Position numbers and translations under genes: made by a program. This document shows positions 9,028-17,800 of a stretch of DNA of 64,000 bases, piece after piece. The stretch is from the NCBI RefSeq assembly GCF_030323145.1, contig NZ_CP100470.1:1674001-1738000 (forward strand), in the 5' to 3' direction. A model generated the notes under the pieces. The model was not told where the DNA came from, made no database searches, and worked only from the letters and a program-made list of their open reading frames with translations. This stretch comes from Mesorhizobium sp. C432A (GTDB lineage: Bacteria > Pseudomonadota > Alphaproteobacteria > Rhizobiales > Rhizobiaceae). How positions within the stretch are numbered: the first letter of the stretch is position 1; each line of letters begins with the position of its first letter.

Positions 9028-9055
9028 TTTTCTGAGATAACTTTTCTGAGATAAC
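9028..9055. repeat. Tandem 14-bp duplication
   Basis: The 14-mer TTTTCTGAGATAAC occurs twice in perfect tandem between the convergent M48 and rpoH genes. It is AT-rich compared with its surroundings. No function is apparent. Confidence 0.6.
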
Positions 9056-9084
9056 TCGGGGCGGTACCCCTGTTCCTGGCAATC

Positions 9085-9942
9085 TCACGCTGCCATGAAT
9101 TCGGGGTTCTGCTTCACCAGCGCGAGCTTGAGCTTTTCCATGGCGCGGGCCTCGATCTGCCGGACACGCTCCTTGGAAATGCCGAGCGTCTCGCCGAGCG
9201 CCTCAAGCGTCGCACCTTCGTCGGTCAGCCGACGCTCCTCGATGATCCTGAGTTCGCGGGCATTGAGCGCGCGGAGCGCCGTCTTCAGCCACATCAGGCG
9301 CCGTTCGACGTCGATGGTGTCGCCGGCGACCTCGTCAGGCAATGGATCGTCCGAAATCAGGAAGTCCATCCGCTCGGTGGTACCGGCCTCATCGGCGAGG
9401 GGTGCGTTGAGCGAAGAGTCAGGTGCTGAAAGCCTGGAATCCATCTTCTCGACATCGGCCTCGGAGACGCCGAGGGCTACCGAGACTTCGCGGTAGAGCG
9501 TGGCGTTAGAGATCGGCTCGGCGCCGTTGGCAAGACGGGCGCGCAGGCGCCGCAGGTTGAAGAACAGCGCCTTTTGCGCCGAAGAGGTGCCGCCGCGAAC
9601 GATCGACCAGTTGCGCAGGATGTAGTCCTGCATCGAAGCGCGGATCCACCATGTCGCATAGGTCGAGAAGCGCACCTCGCGCTCCGGCTCGAAACGCGCG
9701 GCTGCTTCCAGCAGCCCGACATGGCCCTCCTGGACCAGATCGCCGAGCGGCAGGCCGTAATGTCGGAATTTCGAAGCCATGGAGATGACCAGCCGCATAT
9801 GGGCGACGGTAATCTGATGCAGCGCCTGCTGATCCTGGTCTTCCTTCCAGCGCAAGGCGAGAACATGTTCCTCATCGCGCTCGAGGTAAGGGGCTTTCAT
9901 TGCCGTGCGGACCATGGTCCGTCCTGCCGTGTCTTCGATCAT
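9085..9942 (-). CDS. rpoH: RNA polymerase sigma factor, RpoH2 type
   Basis: This 285-residue alternative sigma factor is of the heat-shock (sigma32) class. Region 2 is clear (LVQEGHVGLLEAAARFEPER, FSTYATWWIRASMQDYILRNWS), the RpoH-characteristic segment reads SSAQKALFFNLRRLRARL, and region 4.2 has a helix-turn-helix (LGISKERVRQIEARAMEKLK). The N-terminal KAPYLERDEEH and the SMASKFRHYGLPLGDL region match the rhizobial RpoH2 subgroup rather than RpoH1. The ATG at 9942 has AGGAG six bases upstream. An EcfG-type promoter at 10106-10131 would place it in the general stress response, as reported for rpoH2 in Sinorhizobium. The synteny with fdxA, the helicase and phaBA also recalls that genus. Confidence 0.92.
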   Translation of the reverse strand: MIEDTAGRTMVRTAMKAPYLERDEEHVLALRWKEDQDQQALHQITVAHMRLVISMASKFRHYGLPLGDLVQEGHVGLLEAAARFEPEREVRFSTYATWWIRASMQDYILRNWSIVRGGTSSAQKALFFNLRRLRARLANGAEPISNATLYREVSVALGVSEADVEKMDSRLSAPDSSLNAPLADEAGTTERMDFLISDDPLPDEVAGDTIDVERRLMWLKTALRALNARELRIIEERRLTDEGATLEALGETLGISKERVRQIEARAMEKLKLALVKQNPEFMAA

Positions 9943-10001
9943 GCCGCGCTCCTGCTCCCGGACATTTTCGGACGGCCTGGCGGCCGTTATCTCTGTTTGA
10001 C

Positions 10002-10043
10002 GCAATTCCGAGGGAAACCGCTTTCCCACTTTCCTGGAATTGC
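10002..10043. repeat. Short palindromic repeat (GCAATTCC type) in the rpoH leader
   Basis: Arms GCAATTCC and GGAATTGC enclose a core with GGGAAACCGCTTTCCCACTTTCC. It lies within the predicted rpoH 5' untranslated region, 60-100 bases before the start codon. The repeat at 53859-53925 is the same type with an extra internal hairpin. Confidence 0.7.
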
Positions 10044-10105
10044 TTCGGGCCTAGCGCAGCCAAGGGTTCTTGAAATGGAAACGCGGCGCCCTACAACAAG
10101 CCATG

Positions 10106-10131
10106 AACGTGCCACACCGGGGATTGGTTCC
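10106..10131 (-). promoter_or_regulatory. EcfG-type (general stress) promoter of rpoH
   Basis: Read on the minus strand this is GGAAC, 17 bases, then CGTT, matching the alphaproteobacterial EcfG consensus (GGAAC-N16/17-CGTT). Transcription would start near 10098, giving a leader of about 155 bases that contains the palindrome at 10002-10043. Confidence 0.65.
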
Positions 10132-10339
10132 GCCGCCGATGGCGGTTGTTTTGTGCGGTCCGACAGGGCGCATCGACACCGCAGATCGGGACTATTGGCA
10201 CCGATCCGAGCTGCTTTGAGAATCTGATTTCTGGATCGTCTTTTTTTTGAAATCTGGTTCCTTATTTTGCTGCGCTGTATCTGTCAGTTTCCGGCTCTCA
10301 CAAGCGCCGGACACCGGCCAAGGACGGGATCACACAGAA

Positions 10340-11113
10340 ATGAAATGGCTCAATTCGCTCATCGTCGCCGGAACGCTTCAGGTTCTGGCTGTTACATCAG
10401 GCCATGCCGGCGCCAATCTTGACCAGATCAAGCAGGCCGGCACCCTCAAAGTCGGCACCGAAGGCACCTATGCGCCCTTCACCTATCATGATGCTTCCGG
10501 CGCGCTGGTCGGCTTCGACGTCGAGATCGCCAAGGCGATCGGCGACAAGCTCGGCGTCAAGGTCGAGTTCCTCGAAGGCAAATGGGACGGGCTGATCGCC
10601 GGCCTCGACGCCAACCGCTACGACGCCGTGATCAACGAGGTCGGCATCACCGACGCGCGCAAGGCCAAGTACGATTTCTCCGATCCTTACATCGCCTCCA
10701 AGGCCGTGCTGATCGTGCGCGGCGACAACACCGACATCAAGACCTTCGCCGACCTCAAGGGCAAGAAGTCGGCACAGTCGTTGACATCGAATTTCGGCAA
10801 GCTCGCCGAGACCAACGGCGCCGAACTCGTCGGCACCGACGGCTTCGACCAGTCGATCCAGCTGCTGCTCACCGGCCGCGCCGACGCCACCATCAATGAC
10901 AGCCTGTCTTTCCTCGACTTCAAGAAGCACAAGCCGGACGCCAATGTGAAGATCGCCGCGCAGGAAGAGAACGCCGACTATTCCGGCGTCATCGTGCGCA
11001 AGGGTGATCCGGAGCTGGTCGCGGCGATCAATAAGGCGCTGGCCGACATCAAGGCCGACGGCACCTACAAGAGGATCGCCGATACCTATTTCGGCCAGGA
11101 TGTCTCGCAGTAA
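10340..11113 (+). CDS. Amino-acid (cystine-type) ABC transporter, periplasmic binding protein
   Basis: This 257-residue family-3 solute-binding protein has a signal peptide ending about residue 23 (SGHAGA). The fold signatures are LKVGTEGTYAPFTYHD, GFDVEIAKAIGDKLG, KWDGLIAGLDANRYDAVIN and the closing TYKRIADTYFGQDV. The overall pattern is closest to the cystine-binding proteins TcyJ/FliY, but ligand specificity cannot be fixed from sequence alone. I chose the ATG at 10340 because the signal peptide begins there. A stem-loop terminator separates it from the permease gene, which is usual where the binding protein is made in excess. Confidence 0.85.
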   Translation: MKWLNSLIVAGTLQVLAVTSGHAGANLDQIKQAGTLKVGTEGTYAPFTYHDASGALVGFDVEIAKAIGDKLGVKVEFLEGKWDGLIAGLDANRYDAVINEVGITDARKAKYDFSDPYIASKAVLIVRGDNTDIKTFADLKGKKSAQSLTSNFGKLAETNGAELVGTDGFDQSIQLLLTGRADATINDSLSFLDFKKHKPDANVKIAAQEENADYSGVIVRKGDPELVAAINKALADIKADGTYKRIADTYFGQDVSQ

Positions 11114-11150
11114 AGACCATTTCCCGGCGGTTGCCGGCAATGACCAATAG

Positions 11151-11182
11151 CGGCGGGCCGTCTTTGACGGCTCGCCGTTTTT
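11151..11182 (+). terminator. Terminator/attenuator between binding protein and permease genes
   Basis: A 12-base stem (CGGCGGGCCGTC / GACGGCTCGCCG, one G-T mismatch) with a three-base loop is followed by TTTTT. It probably terminates most transcripts after the binding-protein gene and leaves reduced read-through into the permease and ATPase. Confidence 0.8.
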
Positions 11183-11249
11183 CGCATGATATGAGAAGCA
11201 CACAATCGCACTGCCGTCACCGCGGCGGTCTGTGAAGGAGGAGCCGTTC

Positions 11250-11930
11250 GTGCCGCACTGGCTACACCTGATGCTGGACTCGTTGCCGACACTGCTGTGG
11301 GCGGCGTTGATCTTCACCGTACCGCTGACATTGCTATCGTTCGCACTCGGCCTGTTCGTCGGCCTGGTTGTCGCCCTGGTGCGGCTGTTCGGTCCCAAGC
11401 CTCTGGTTGCCGTGGTCCGCTTCTATGTCTGGATCTTTCGCGGCACGCCGCTTCTGGTGCAGCTGTTCCTGATCTTTTACGGCCTGCCTTCGGTCGGCAT
11501 ATTGCTGGACGCTTTTCCGGCGGCGCTGATTGGCTTCACCCTCAACATAGGCGCCTACAGTTCGGAAATTATCCGCGCCGTGATCGGCTCGGTGCCGAAG
11601 GGCCAGTGGGAGGCGGCCTATTCGATCGGCATGACCTGGAGCCAGGCGATGCGGCGCACCATCCTGCCGCAAGCCGGCCGCGTCGCCGTGCCGCCGCTGT
11701 CCAACACCTTCATCTCGCTGGTCAAGGACACGTCGCTCGCCGCCGCCATCACCGTGCCGGAGATGTTCCAGGCGGCGCAGCGCATCGTCGCCACCACCTA
11801 TGAGCCGCTGATCCTCTATGTCGAGGCGGCGATCCTTTATCTGGCGATGAGCTCGGTGCTTTCGGCCTTGCAGACGCGGCTGGAGGAGCGGCTCAACCGC
11901 TATGGCGGCTTCCTGGAGGCGCGCTCATGA
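11250..11930 (+). CDS. Amino-acid ABC transporter, permease
   Basis: This 226-residue inner-membrane protein has about five hydrophobic segments. It has the His/Glu/Met-type permease signatures (YVWIFRGTPLLVQLFLIFYG; EIIRAVIGSVPKGQWEAAYSIGM; PQAGRVAVPPLSNTFISLVKDTSL). I chose the GTG at 11250 because AAGGAGGA lies seven bases upstream; a GTG at 11232 would be ahead of that site. It overlaps the ATPase gene by four bases and pairs with the upstream cystine-type binding protein. Confidence 0.88.
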   Translation: MPHWLHLMLDSLPTLLWAALIFTVPLTLLSFALGLFVGLVVALVRLFGPKPLVAVVRFYVWIFRGTPLLVQLFLIFYGLPSVGILLDAFPAALIGFTLNIGAYSSEIIRAVIGSVPKGQWEAAYSIGMTWSQAMRRTILPQAGRVAVPPLSNTFISLVKDTSLAAAITVPEMFQAAQRIVATTYEPLILYVEAAILYLAMSSVLSALQTRLEERLNRYGGFLEARS

Positions 11931-12694
11931 TCGGCCTCACCGACATCGAAAAGCGCTTCGGCGACAATCTGGTGCTGAAGGGCGTGACGGTCACCATTGC
12001 CGAAGGCAGCGTCACCGCGCTCGTCGGCCCCTCCGGCGGCGGCAAGAGCACACTGCTGCGCTGCATCAACCTGTTGGAGATCCCGACCTCGGGCATGGTG
12101 CGCATCGGCGACGAGACACTGGAATTCCGTCCCGGCATCAAGATCCCCAGCCGCGACATCCAGCGCCTGCGGCTGCAGACCGGCATGGTGTTCCAGAACT
12201 TCCAGCTGTTCCCGCATCGCACCGCGATCGAGAACGTCATGGAAGGCCTGGTGACGGTGCTCAAATGGCCGACGGCAAAGGCGCGCGAGCGGGCACTGGC
12301 GCTGCTCGAGAAGGTCGGCATGGCGCACAAGGCGGACGATTGGCCGGCAACGCTGTCGGGCGGCCAGCAGCAGCGTGTGGCCATCGCCCGCGCCCTGGCG
12401 CCGTCGCCCAAGGTTCTGCTTTGCGACGAGCCGACCTCGGCGCTCGATCCGGAACTGGCGCAGGAAGTGGTCGACGTGCTCGGAAAACTCGCCAGCGAAG
12501 GCACCACCATGGTGATGGCCACGCACGACCTTCGCCTTGCCTCCAAGATTGCGCAGGAGGTGGTGTTCCTCGACGCCGGCGTCATCGTCGAGAAGGGGCC
12601 GTCCGCCGTGGTGTTCTCCAACCCGGAGCGTGAACGGACCAAGCGTTTTATTGCGACGCTGAAGCAGGAGGCGGAGAAGGAAGCCGGCGGCTGA
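11927..12694 (+). CDS. Amino-acid ABC transporter, ATP-binding protein
   Basis: This 255-residue ATPase has Walker A GPSGGGKSTLLRC, Q-loop MVFQNFQLFPHRT, signature LSGGQQQRVAIARAL, Walker B LLCDEPTSALDPEL and H-loop MATHD. It is the typical polar-amino-acid (GlnQ-like) subunit. The ATG overlaps the permease stop (ATGA). With the two upstream genes it forms one complete importer. Confidence 0.92.
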   Translation: MIGLTDIEKRFGDNLVLKGVTVTIAEGSVTALVGPSGGGKSTLLRCINLLEIPTSGMVRIGDETLEFRPGIKIPSRDIQRLRLQTGMVFQNFQLFPHRTAIENVMEGLVTVLKWPTAKARERALALLEKVGMAHKADDWPATLSGGQQQRVAIARALAPSPKVLLCDEPTSALDPELAQEVVDVLGKLASEGTTMVMATHDLRLASKIAQEVVFLDAGVIVEKGPSAVVFSNPERERTKRFIATLKQEAEKEAGG

Positions 12695-12705
12695 GCCTTC
12701 TACGT

Positions 12706-12832
12706 TCCCCTTGTGAAGAGGTCGGACGGAAGGTCCGGTTGCGGTCTGGTGTCGTCCCCATCCTCGCTGCTTCGCAGCCACCTGCCTGGGCGAGCCACGG
12801 GTCCCGCCCGTCCTTGGAACCCCACAAGGGGG
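12706..12832. repeat. Degenerate copy of a palindromic intergenic element
   Basis: The right part (GGCGAGCCACGGGTCCCGCC... CCCCACAAGGGGG) shares a block of about 45 bases with the element at 26515-26677. The left end begins CCCCTTGTGAAG, so CCCCTTGTG / CACAAGGGG can pair across the element. It lies between convergent genes and contains no open frame. Confidence 0.6.
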
Positions 12833-12840
12833 TAAAAACA

Positions 12841-12866
12841 AAAACCCGGCACAAGGCCGGGTTTTC
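12841..12866. terminator. Bidirectional terminator
   Basis: The hairpin AAAACCCGGC-ACAA-GGCCGGGTTTT carries an A-run on one side and a T-run on the other, so it can end transcription from both the ABC transporter (plus) and carD (minus). Confidence 0.85.
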
Positions 12867-12888
12867 ATGAATTCGACGGTGAAAGCGA

Positions 12889-13470
12889 TCAGGCAGCTTC
12901 TTCCTGCTCGGCTTCCTCATTGTCGGCCTTGGCGCCGCGCTTCGGGCCCTTATTAAGGTTGACCTCGATCAGGCGCACGGCTTCGGTTTCCGACATGCGG
13001 TTGACTGCCGCGATCTCGCGCGCCATGCGGTCGAGTGCCGCCTCATAGAGCTGGCGCTCGGAATAGGACTGTTCCGGCTGGTTGTCGGCACGGTAGAGGT
13101 CGCGCACGACTTCCGAGATCGAGATCAGGTCGCCCGAATTGATCTTGGCATCATATTCCTGCGCACGGCGAGACCACATGGTGCGCTTGACGCGGGCGCG
13201 GCCCTGGACGACCTTCAGCGCGCGCTCGACATAATCCTCTTCCGACAGCTTGCGCATGCCGATGGAGGTCGCCTTGGCGACCGGAACCTTCAGGCGCATC
13301 TTGTCCTTCTGGAAGTCGATGACGAACAGTTCCAGCTTGTGGCCCGCAACTTCCTGCTCGTCGATCGAGACGATCTGGCCGACGCCGTGTGCCGGATAGA
13401 CGATGTACTCGCCGGTCTTGAAACCGTGGCGTGCCGAGGTGGACTTCTTCTGCGGGGTGATCGTTGCCAT
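12889..13470 (-). CDS. carD: CarD-family transcriptional regulator
   Basis: This 193-residue protein belongs to the CarD/CdnL family, which binds RNA polymerase beta subunit and stabilises open promoter complexes. The N-terminal Tudor-like domain is clear (FKTGEYIVYPAHGVGQIVSI, then KMRLKVPVAKATSIGMRKL), followed by an all-helical DNA-binding domain containing MWSRRAQEYDAKINSGD. The tail is acidic (DNEEAEQEEAA). The start is the ATG at 13470; a distant AAGGAG and a nearer AGGG are possible ribosome binding sites. A sigma70-like promoter near 13710 would give a leader of about 230 bases. Confidence 0.9.
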   Translation of the reverse strand: MATITPQKKSTSARHGFKTGEYIVYPAHGVGQIVSIDEQEVAGHKLELFVIDFQKDKMRLKVPVAKATSIGMRKLSEEDYVERALKVVQGRARVKRTMWSRRAQEYDAKINSGDLISISEVVRDLYRADNQPEQSYSERQLYEAALDRMAREIAAVNRMSETEAVRLIEVNLNKGPKRGAKADNEEAEQEEAA

Positions 13471-13709
13471 TACGCCCTGAACTCCTTGTTGTGGCACCGG
13501 CGGCCTGCCGGTCCGAACGCATGCGACCGGGGACACCGATCGTTAGCCGCACAACAGATGAACCCATCGGAAAAAGCCGGGACCGGCAAACCGCATACAT
13601 AGCGACTGCCTGGCCCAGATCGCTCTGGTCCGATTGGGGATTTCACCTTTCAGTGATTTGGGGCGCTTGCGCCATAAATCGACGTTGTGTCACCGGCATG
13701 TTTCAACTG

Positions 13710-13738
13710 GTGTAGCACAAAAAGTCGGAAGAATCAAG
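13710..13738 (-). promoter_or_regulatory. Probable sigma70 promoter of carD
   Basis: On the minus strand CTTGAT and CTACAC are separated by exactly 17 bases, a good match to the alphaproteobacterial housekeeping consensus. The rest of the 13471-13896 gap shows no open frame that I can support. Confidence 0.6.
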
Positions 13739-13850
13739 GTTTTGCTGCAAACGCGAAGGTCGAGCGACATCGCCGCCTGTCAAGGCAGTTAATGTATGAG
13801 GCGCGTTACGCAGCGTTATGACGATCCAATAGGCCGCACTTTTTTGCTTT

Positions 13851-13896
13851 GCGCATCACCCTTTCCGAAATCGATTCCGATTCCAGGGTCATGCGC
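13851..13896. repeat. Short palindromic repeat abutting the ferredoxin stop codon
   Basis: Arms GCGCATCACCCTTTCCG and TTCCAGGGTCATGCGC form an imperfect hairpin ending at the base next to the fdxA stop. The core resembles that of the palindrome at 3412. It may act as the transcript end of fdxA. Confidence 0.65.
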
Positions 13897-14235
13897 TCAG
13901 TCGCCTTCGCCGGGCTCAGCGGAGAAATATTTCTCGAACTTGCCGGCCTCGCCGTCGAAGCTCTTGGCATCTGCCGGAGGCTCCTTCTTGGCGGTGATGT
14001 TGGGCCATTTCTCGGCGTATTCGGTGTTGACCTGCAGCCATTTGTCGAGGCCCGGCTCGGTGTCGGGCTTGATTGCATCGGCCGGGCATTCCGGTTCGCA
14101 GACGCCGCAGTCGATGCACTCGTCGGGATGTATGACAAGCATGTTCTCGCCCTCGTAAAAGCAGTCGACCGGACAGACCTCGATGCAGTCCATGTATTTG
14201 CATTTGATGCAGTTGTCGGTCACGACATAGGTCAT
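13897..14235 (-). CDS. fdxA: 7Fe ferredoxin (3Fe-4S/4Fe-4S)
   Basis: This 112-residue electron carrier is of the Azotobacter ferredoxin I type. Two cysteine clusters occur: [17 protein letters not shown] near residues 9-25 and [12 protein letters not shown] near 40-51. The C-terminal extension ([19 protein letters not shown]) is typical of alphaproteobacterial FdxA. The ATG at 14235 is fixed because homology begins at [10 protein letters not shown]. The redox partner is not apparent from the neighbours. Confidence 0.93.
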   Translation of the reverse strand: MTYVVTDNCIKCKYMDCIEVCPVDCFYEGENMLVIHPDECIDCGVCEPECPADAIKPDTEPGLDKWLQVNTEYAEKWPNITAKKEPPADAKSFDGEAGKFEKYFSAEPGEGD

Positions 14236-14320
14236 TGGTCGGCTCCGGGACGTCCCGTTCTTGCTAGGGCGATGTGCGTCCAATTGGACGCATAAAGTAC
14301 GCTCTGACACTTTGAATCTG

Positions 14321-14367
14321 CGCATCGTGCTTTCCGAAAATCGATCTCCGATTTTCGGGCCGATGCG
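14321..14367. repeat. Short palindromic repeat upstream of fdxA
   Basis: The hairpin has nested arms CGCATCG / CGATGCG and GAAAATCG / CGATTTTC. It belongs to the same dispersed family as 13851-13896; the pair flanks fdxA on both sides. Confidence 0.7.
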
Positions 14368-14487
14368 GCGGCTTTTTTGGTGAGGTAACGCCTTTGCCTG
14401 CCGCTTGCAAGGGCAGCCATTGCCGGCGGGGCCGGCGTGTCCGGAATGAAATTCCAGATCGTCGCCATGGCGCAGACGGCCAAGGCT

Positions 14488-14874
14488 TCAGTCTTCGCCG
14501 AACAGCCGGTCGGTTTGCCTGCGCTCTTTCTTGGTCGGCCGGCCGCTGCCGGCGTCGCGCAGCGCCGGAATGGCATCGGCAACAGCCTCGCCTTTCGGCG
14601 CCGGCGGCGGGGACATGTCCTCGTAGAGCGTGCGCGCTTCCTCGGCCGGACCGCGCCGCACGCCGGTGCCAAGCACCTTCCAAATGAAAATACGGCGCTC
14701 GTGCGTAATGGTCAAAACGTCGCCAGGCTTGACCAGATCGGAGGCCTGCGCTGCTTTGTCGCTGTTGATGCGGACGCGTCCGGCGACAACCAGCTTGGCC
14801 GCCAGCGAGCGCGATTTTATCGCGCGCGAAAAGAACAGCCACTTGTCGACGCGCTGACGACCTTCAGCAACCAT
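14488..14874 (-). CDS. S4-domain RNA-binding protein (Hsp15/HslR-like)
   Basis: This 128-residue protein has an N-terminal S4 RNA-binding domain (RVDKWLFFSRAIKSRSLAAKLV, then GRVRINSDKAAQASDLVKPGDVL). It resembles Hsp15, which binds free 50S subunits carrying nascent chains. The basic C-terminus (RPTKKERRQTDRLFGED) is also typical. It is 17 bases upstream of the helicase stop on the same strand, so both are probably transcribed together and work on RNA. Confidence 0.88.
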   Translation of the reverse strand: MVAEGRQRVDKWLFFSRAIKSRSLAAKLVVAGRVRINSDKAAQASDLVKPGDVLTITHERRIFIWKVLGTGVRRGPAEEARTLYEDMSPPPAPKGEAVADAIPALRDAGSGRPTKKERRQTDRLFGED

Positions 14875-14891
14875 CGCAGCGAACCTGGGGC

Positions 14892-17800
14892 TTATTTCTT
14901 CAGCTGGTCGCGCAAGGCGGCGAGCTTGGCGAAGGGCGAGTCCGGATCGAAGCGCACCGGGCGTTCTTCGCGCGGCTTGGCCTGGAAGGCCGGCTTGGCG
15001 CCTCGCGGTCCGCCTTTGCCTTCCGGCCTGCCGCCTTTCCAGTCAGGCCGGCCCTCGCGCGGACGCTCGCCTTGCGGCTTGCCGTCGCGGCGCTGTTCGC
15101 CCTCGGCCTGCGGCTTGGGCTTGAACTTCGAACGGTCGAAGCGTGGCTTGGCGGCACCGTCGCGCTGGTCGCGCCGGCCTTGGTAGGCCGGCCGCTCGCC
15201 CGTTGCGGGCTGTCCGCCGGCAGCGTCGGCCGGCGCGTCGGCGCGGGCAGCCTGGCCGTTACGCGGGCGATTGTCCCGGCCTTGACGATGGCGCGGGCGC
15301 TGCTCGAAACGACCCTGCCGCCACAGCAAGATGGGCTTTGGCGCTTCGGCCTCGGGGACAGGCTCAGCGCTTCCACCCTCCCCCTCGTGGGGAGGGTCGG
15401 CGCGCAGCGCCGGGGTGGGGGCAGCGCCGGCGTCGGCGGTTGCGCCTGAAGTGTCTGCTGTGTCTGCACCTGCTTCGTTAACGCTGTCACCCCCACCCGC
15501 GTCGCTTCGCGCCGCGACCTCCCCCATCGAGGGGGAGGTAAGGGCGTCGGCGTTTTCGGCGACGGTGGCGTCGGCGCTTTCGGGGACGGTGTCGTCAGCT
15601 TCCGCAACAGCCGGAGCTTCTTCCGCGATTTCTATGGGAGCTTCGACCTGTTCTTCCGCGACGGGCTCTGCCGTTGCTTCCGCGATGGCTGGAGCTTCGG
15701 CGGTGGCTTCAACGGCCGCAGTTGGCTCCGAACCCTCGGGAGGTGCGCCCGGCTGAGCGTCCGCAGCAACAGCATCCGCTGCGGCTTCGGCGACGGGCTG
15801 CTCAGCCGCAGGCTCAGCGGCGGCAACCGCATCCGGCTCCGATCCAACGGCCGGCGCTTCAGCGACGGCTTCACTTGCAGCGGCTTCCGCCGCCTTGGGC
15901 TGTTCAGCTTTTGCAGCCGCGTCCGCAGCCAGCTTGGCGGCAGCCGCTTCCCGCGCCGCGTTGTCCTGTGCTTCCAGCCGCGCCTTGACCTCTGCCGGCG
16001 GCTTCGGCTCGGCGCGATAGCCGAGACCTTTCAGGATCTCTTCCATGTCGTCGGCGGTGGCGCCGAGGATGGACATCATCGGCGGCGTCACCATGAAGGA
16101 CTGGCCGTCATAGGCGCCGTCCGGGCGCTGTCCCAGACCGGGCTTCCAGTTGGTCGCAGGCCGGATCAGGTCGGCCAGCCGTTCCAGAATGTCGATGCGC
16201 ACGGCGCGGCGGCCGAGATTGCGGTAGCCGGCAAGCTTGTAGAAGCTCTTGTCGAAAGCAGGATCGATGACCACCGAGGTGCGGCCGGAAGCCAGTGCGT
16301 GCACCACGTCGCCAAAGCCCGGCTTGTCCTTGCCGTCGTTCTTCAGCGCCCACAACAGCGTAATCAGTCCGGCGGGCGCCGGCTTGATCAGCGCCGGCAC
16401 GAAGACGTGGTAGGCGCCGAAGCGCACACCGAGCCGGCGCAAGGCGGCGCGACCCTCCTGGTCGAGCGACTTCATTTCCTCGGCGATGTCGCGGCGGTTG
16501 ATGAGGCCGAAATGCTCGACGAGCTGGAAGGCGATGCCACGGCCGATGCCGGCGATCTGCTCGGCATTCTTCAAGTCGACCAGCGGCTTCAGCAAGGATT
16601 CGATCTGGAAATTGACGAAACGCTCGGCGCGCGCGGCGACCTTGTCTCGGGCGGGGCCGGTCAACTGCTCGTCGGCCAAAAGCACCAGGCGCGGCTTCAG
16701 CGCGTCCTCGCCGGCAACCAGCGTGCCGATCGGCGCGCCGATCCAGCGCAGCGTGCCGTCGGAGCCGAGCGCAAGGTCGCCATTGGCGCAGGCGCCGAAG
16801 CGTTCGGCACGCGCCTCGAACTCGGCGGCCAGCGCTTTTTGCGCTGCCGTACGCACGGCCTTGGCGTCTTCGCCGCCGGCGCTCTGGTCGGCGGTGAAGC
16901 GGAACCCTTGCAACTCGCCGACATGATGGCCTTCGACAAGGACGGTTCCGGTAGGACTGATTTCGGCTTCAGGCATTGTATTTTCTCTAAGGCGCCGCAT
17001 GAGGACGGAAGTCCTGCGGTCTACAAACCGTTTCGTCAACCGCTCATGCAGCGCATCCGACAATCTGTCTTCGATTTCGCGCGTCTTTTCCCGCCAGTGT
17101 GCCTGATCGGCCAGCCAGCCCGGCCGGTTGGACACGAATGTCCAGGTGCGGATCTGCGCAATGCGGTGCGACAGCGTGTCGATGTCCCCCTCGGTCGTAT
17201 CGGCGCGGCGCACCTGCTCGGCCATGTAGTTCTCGTCGACATGGCCGTGTTTGGCGAGGTCGGTGTAGATAGAAGCGATCAGGTCGGAGTGCTGGGCCGG
17301 CGCGATCTTGCGGTAGTCCGGCAACGCGCAGGCTTCCCACAGCAGCGCGACGCGCTTGGCATTGGTAGCCAGCGCGCGGATGTCCTCGTCGCGGGAGAGA
17401 TGTTCGAGCGCCTGCGCATCGACCGCCGGCAGCGCGCGCGTCAGGCCTTCGACCGGCGCGTTGGCCTCGATCGAGCGCTTCAGCGCGTCGAGGCTGGCGA
17501 AGTCGAAATGCGCGGTGCGCCATTGCAGCACCTTCACCGGATCGAACTCGTGCCCCTCGATGCGCTTGACCAGTTCCTCGTCCAGCGGATCGACCTGGCC
17601 GGTGACGCCGAAGGTGCCGTCGCGCAGATGCCGGCCGGCGCGGCCGGCGATCTGGCCGAGCTCGGCCGCCGTCAGGTTGCGGTACTGGTAGCCGTCGAAT
17701 TTGCGGTTCTGGGCGAAGGCGACATGATCGAGATCAAGGTTGAGCCCCATGCCGATGGCGTCGGTGGCGACGAGATAGTCGACGTCCCCTGCCTGGAACA

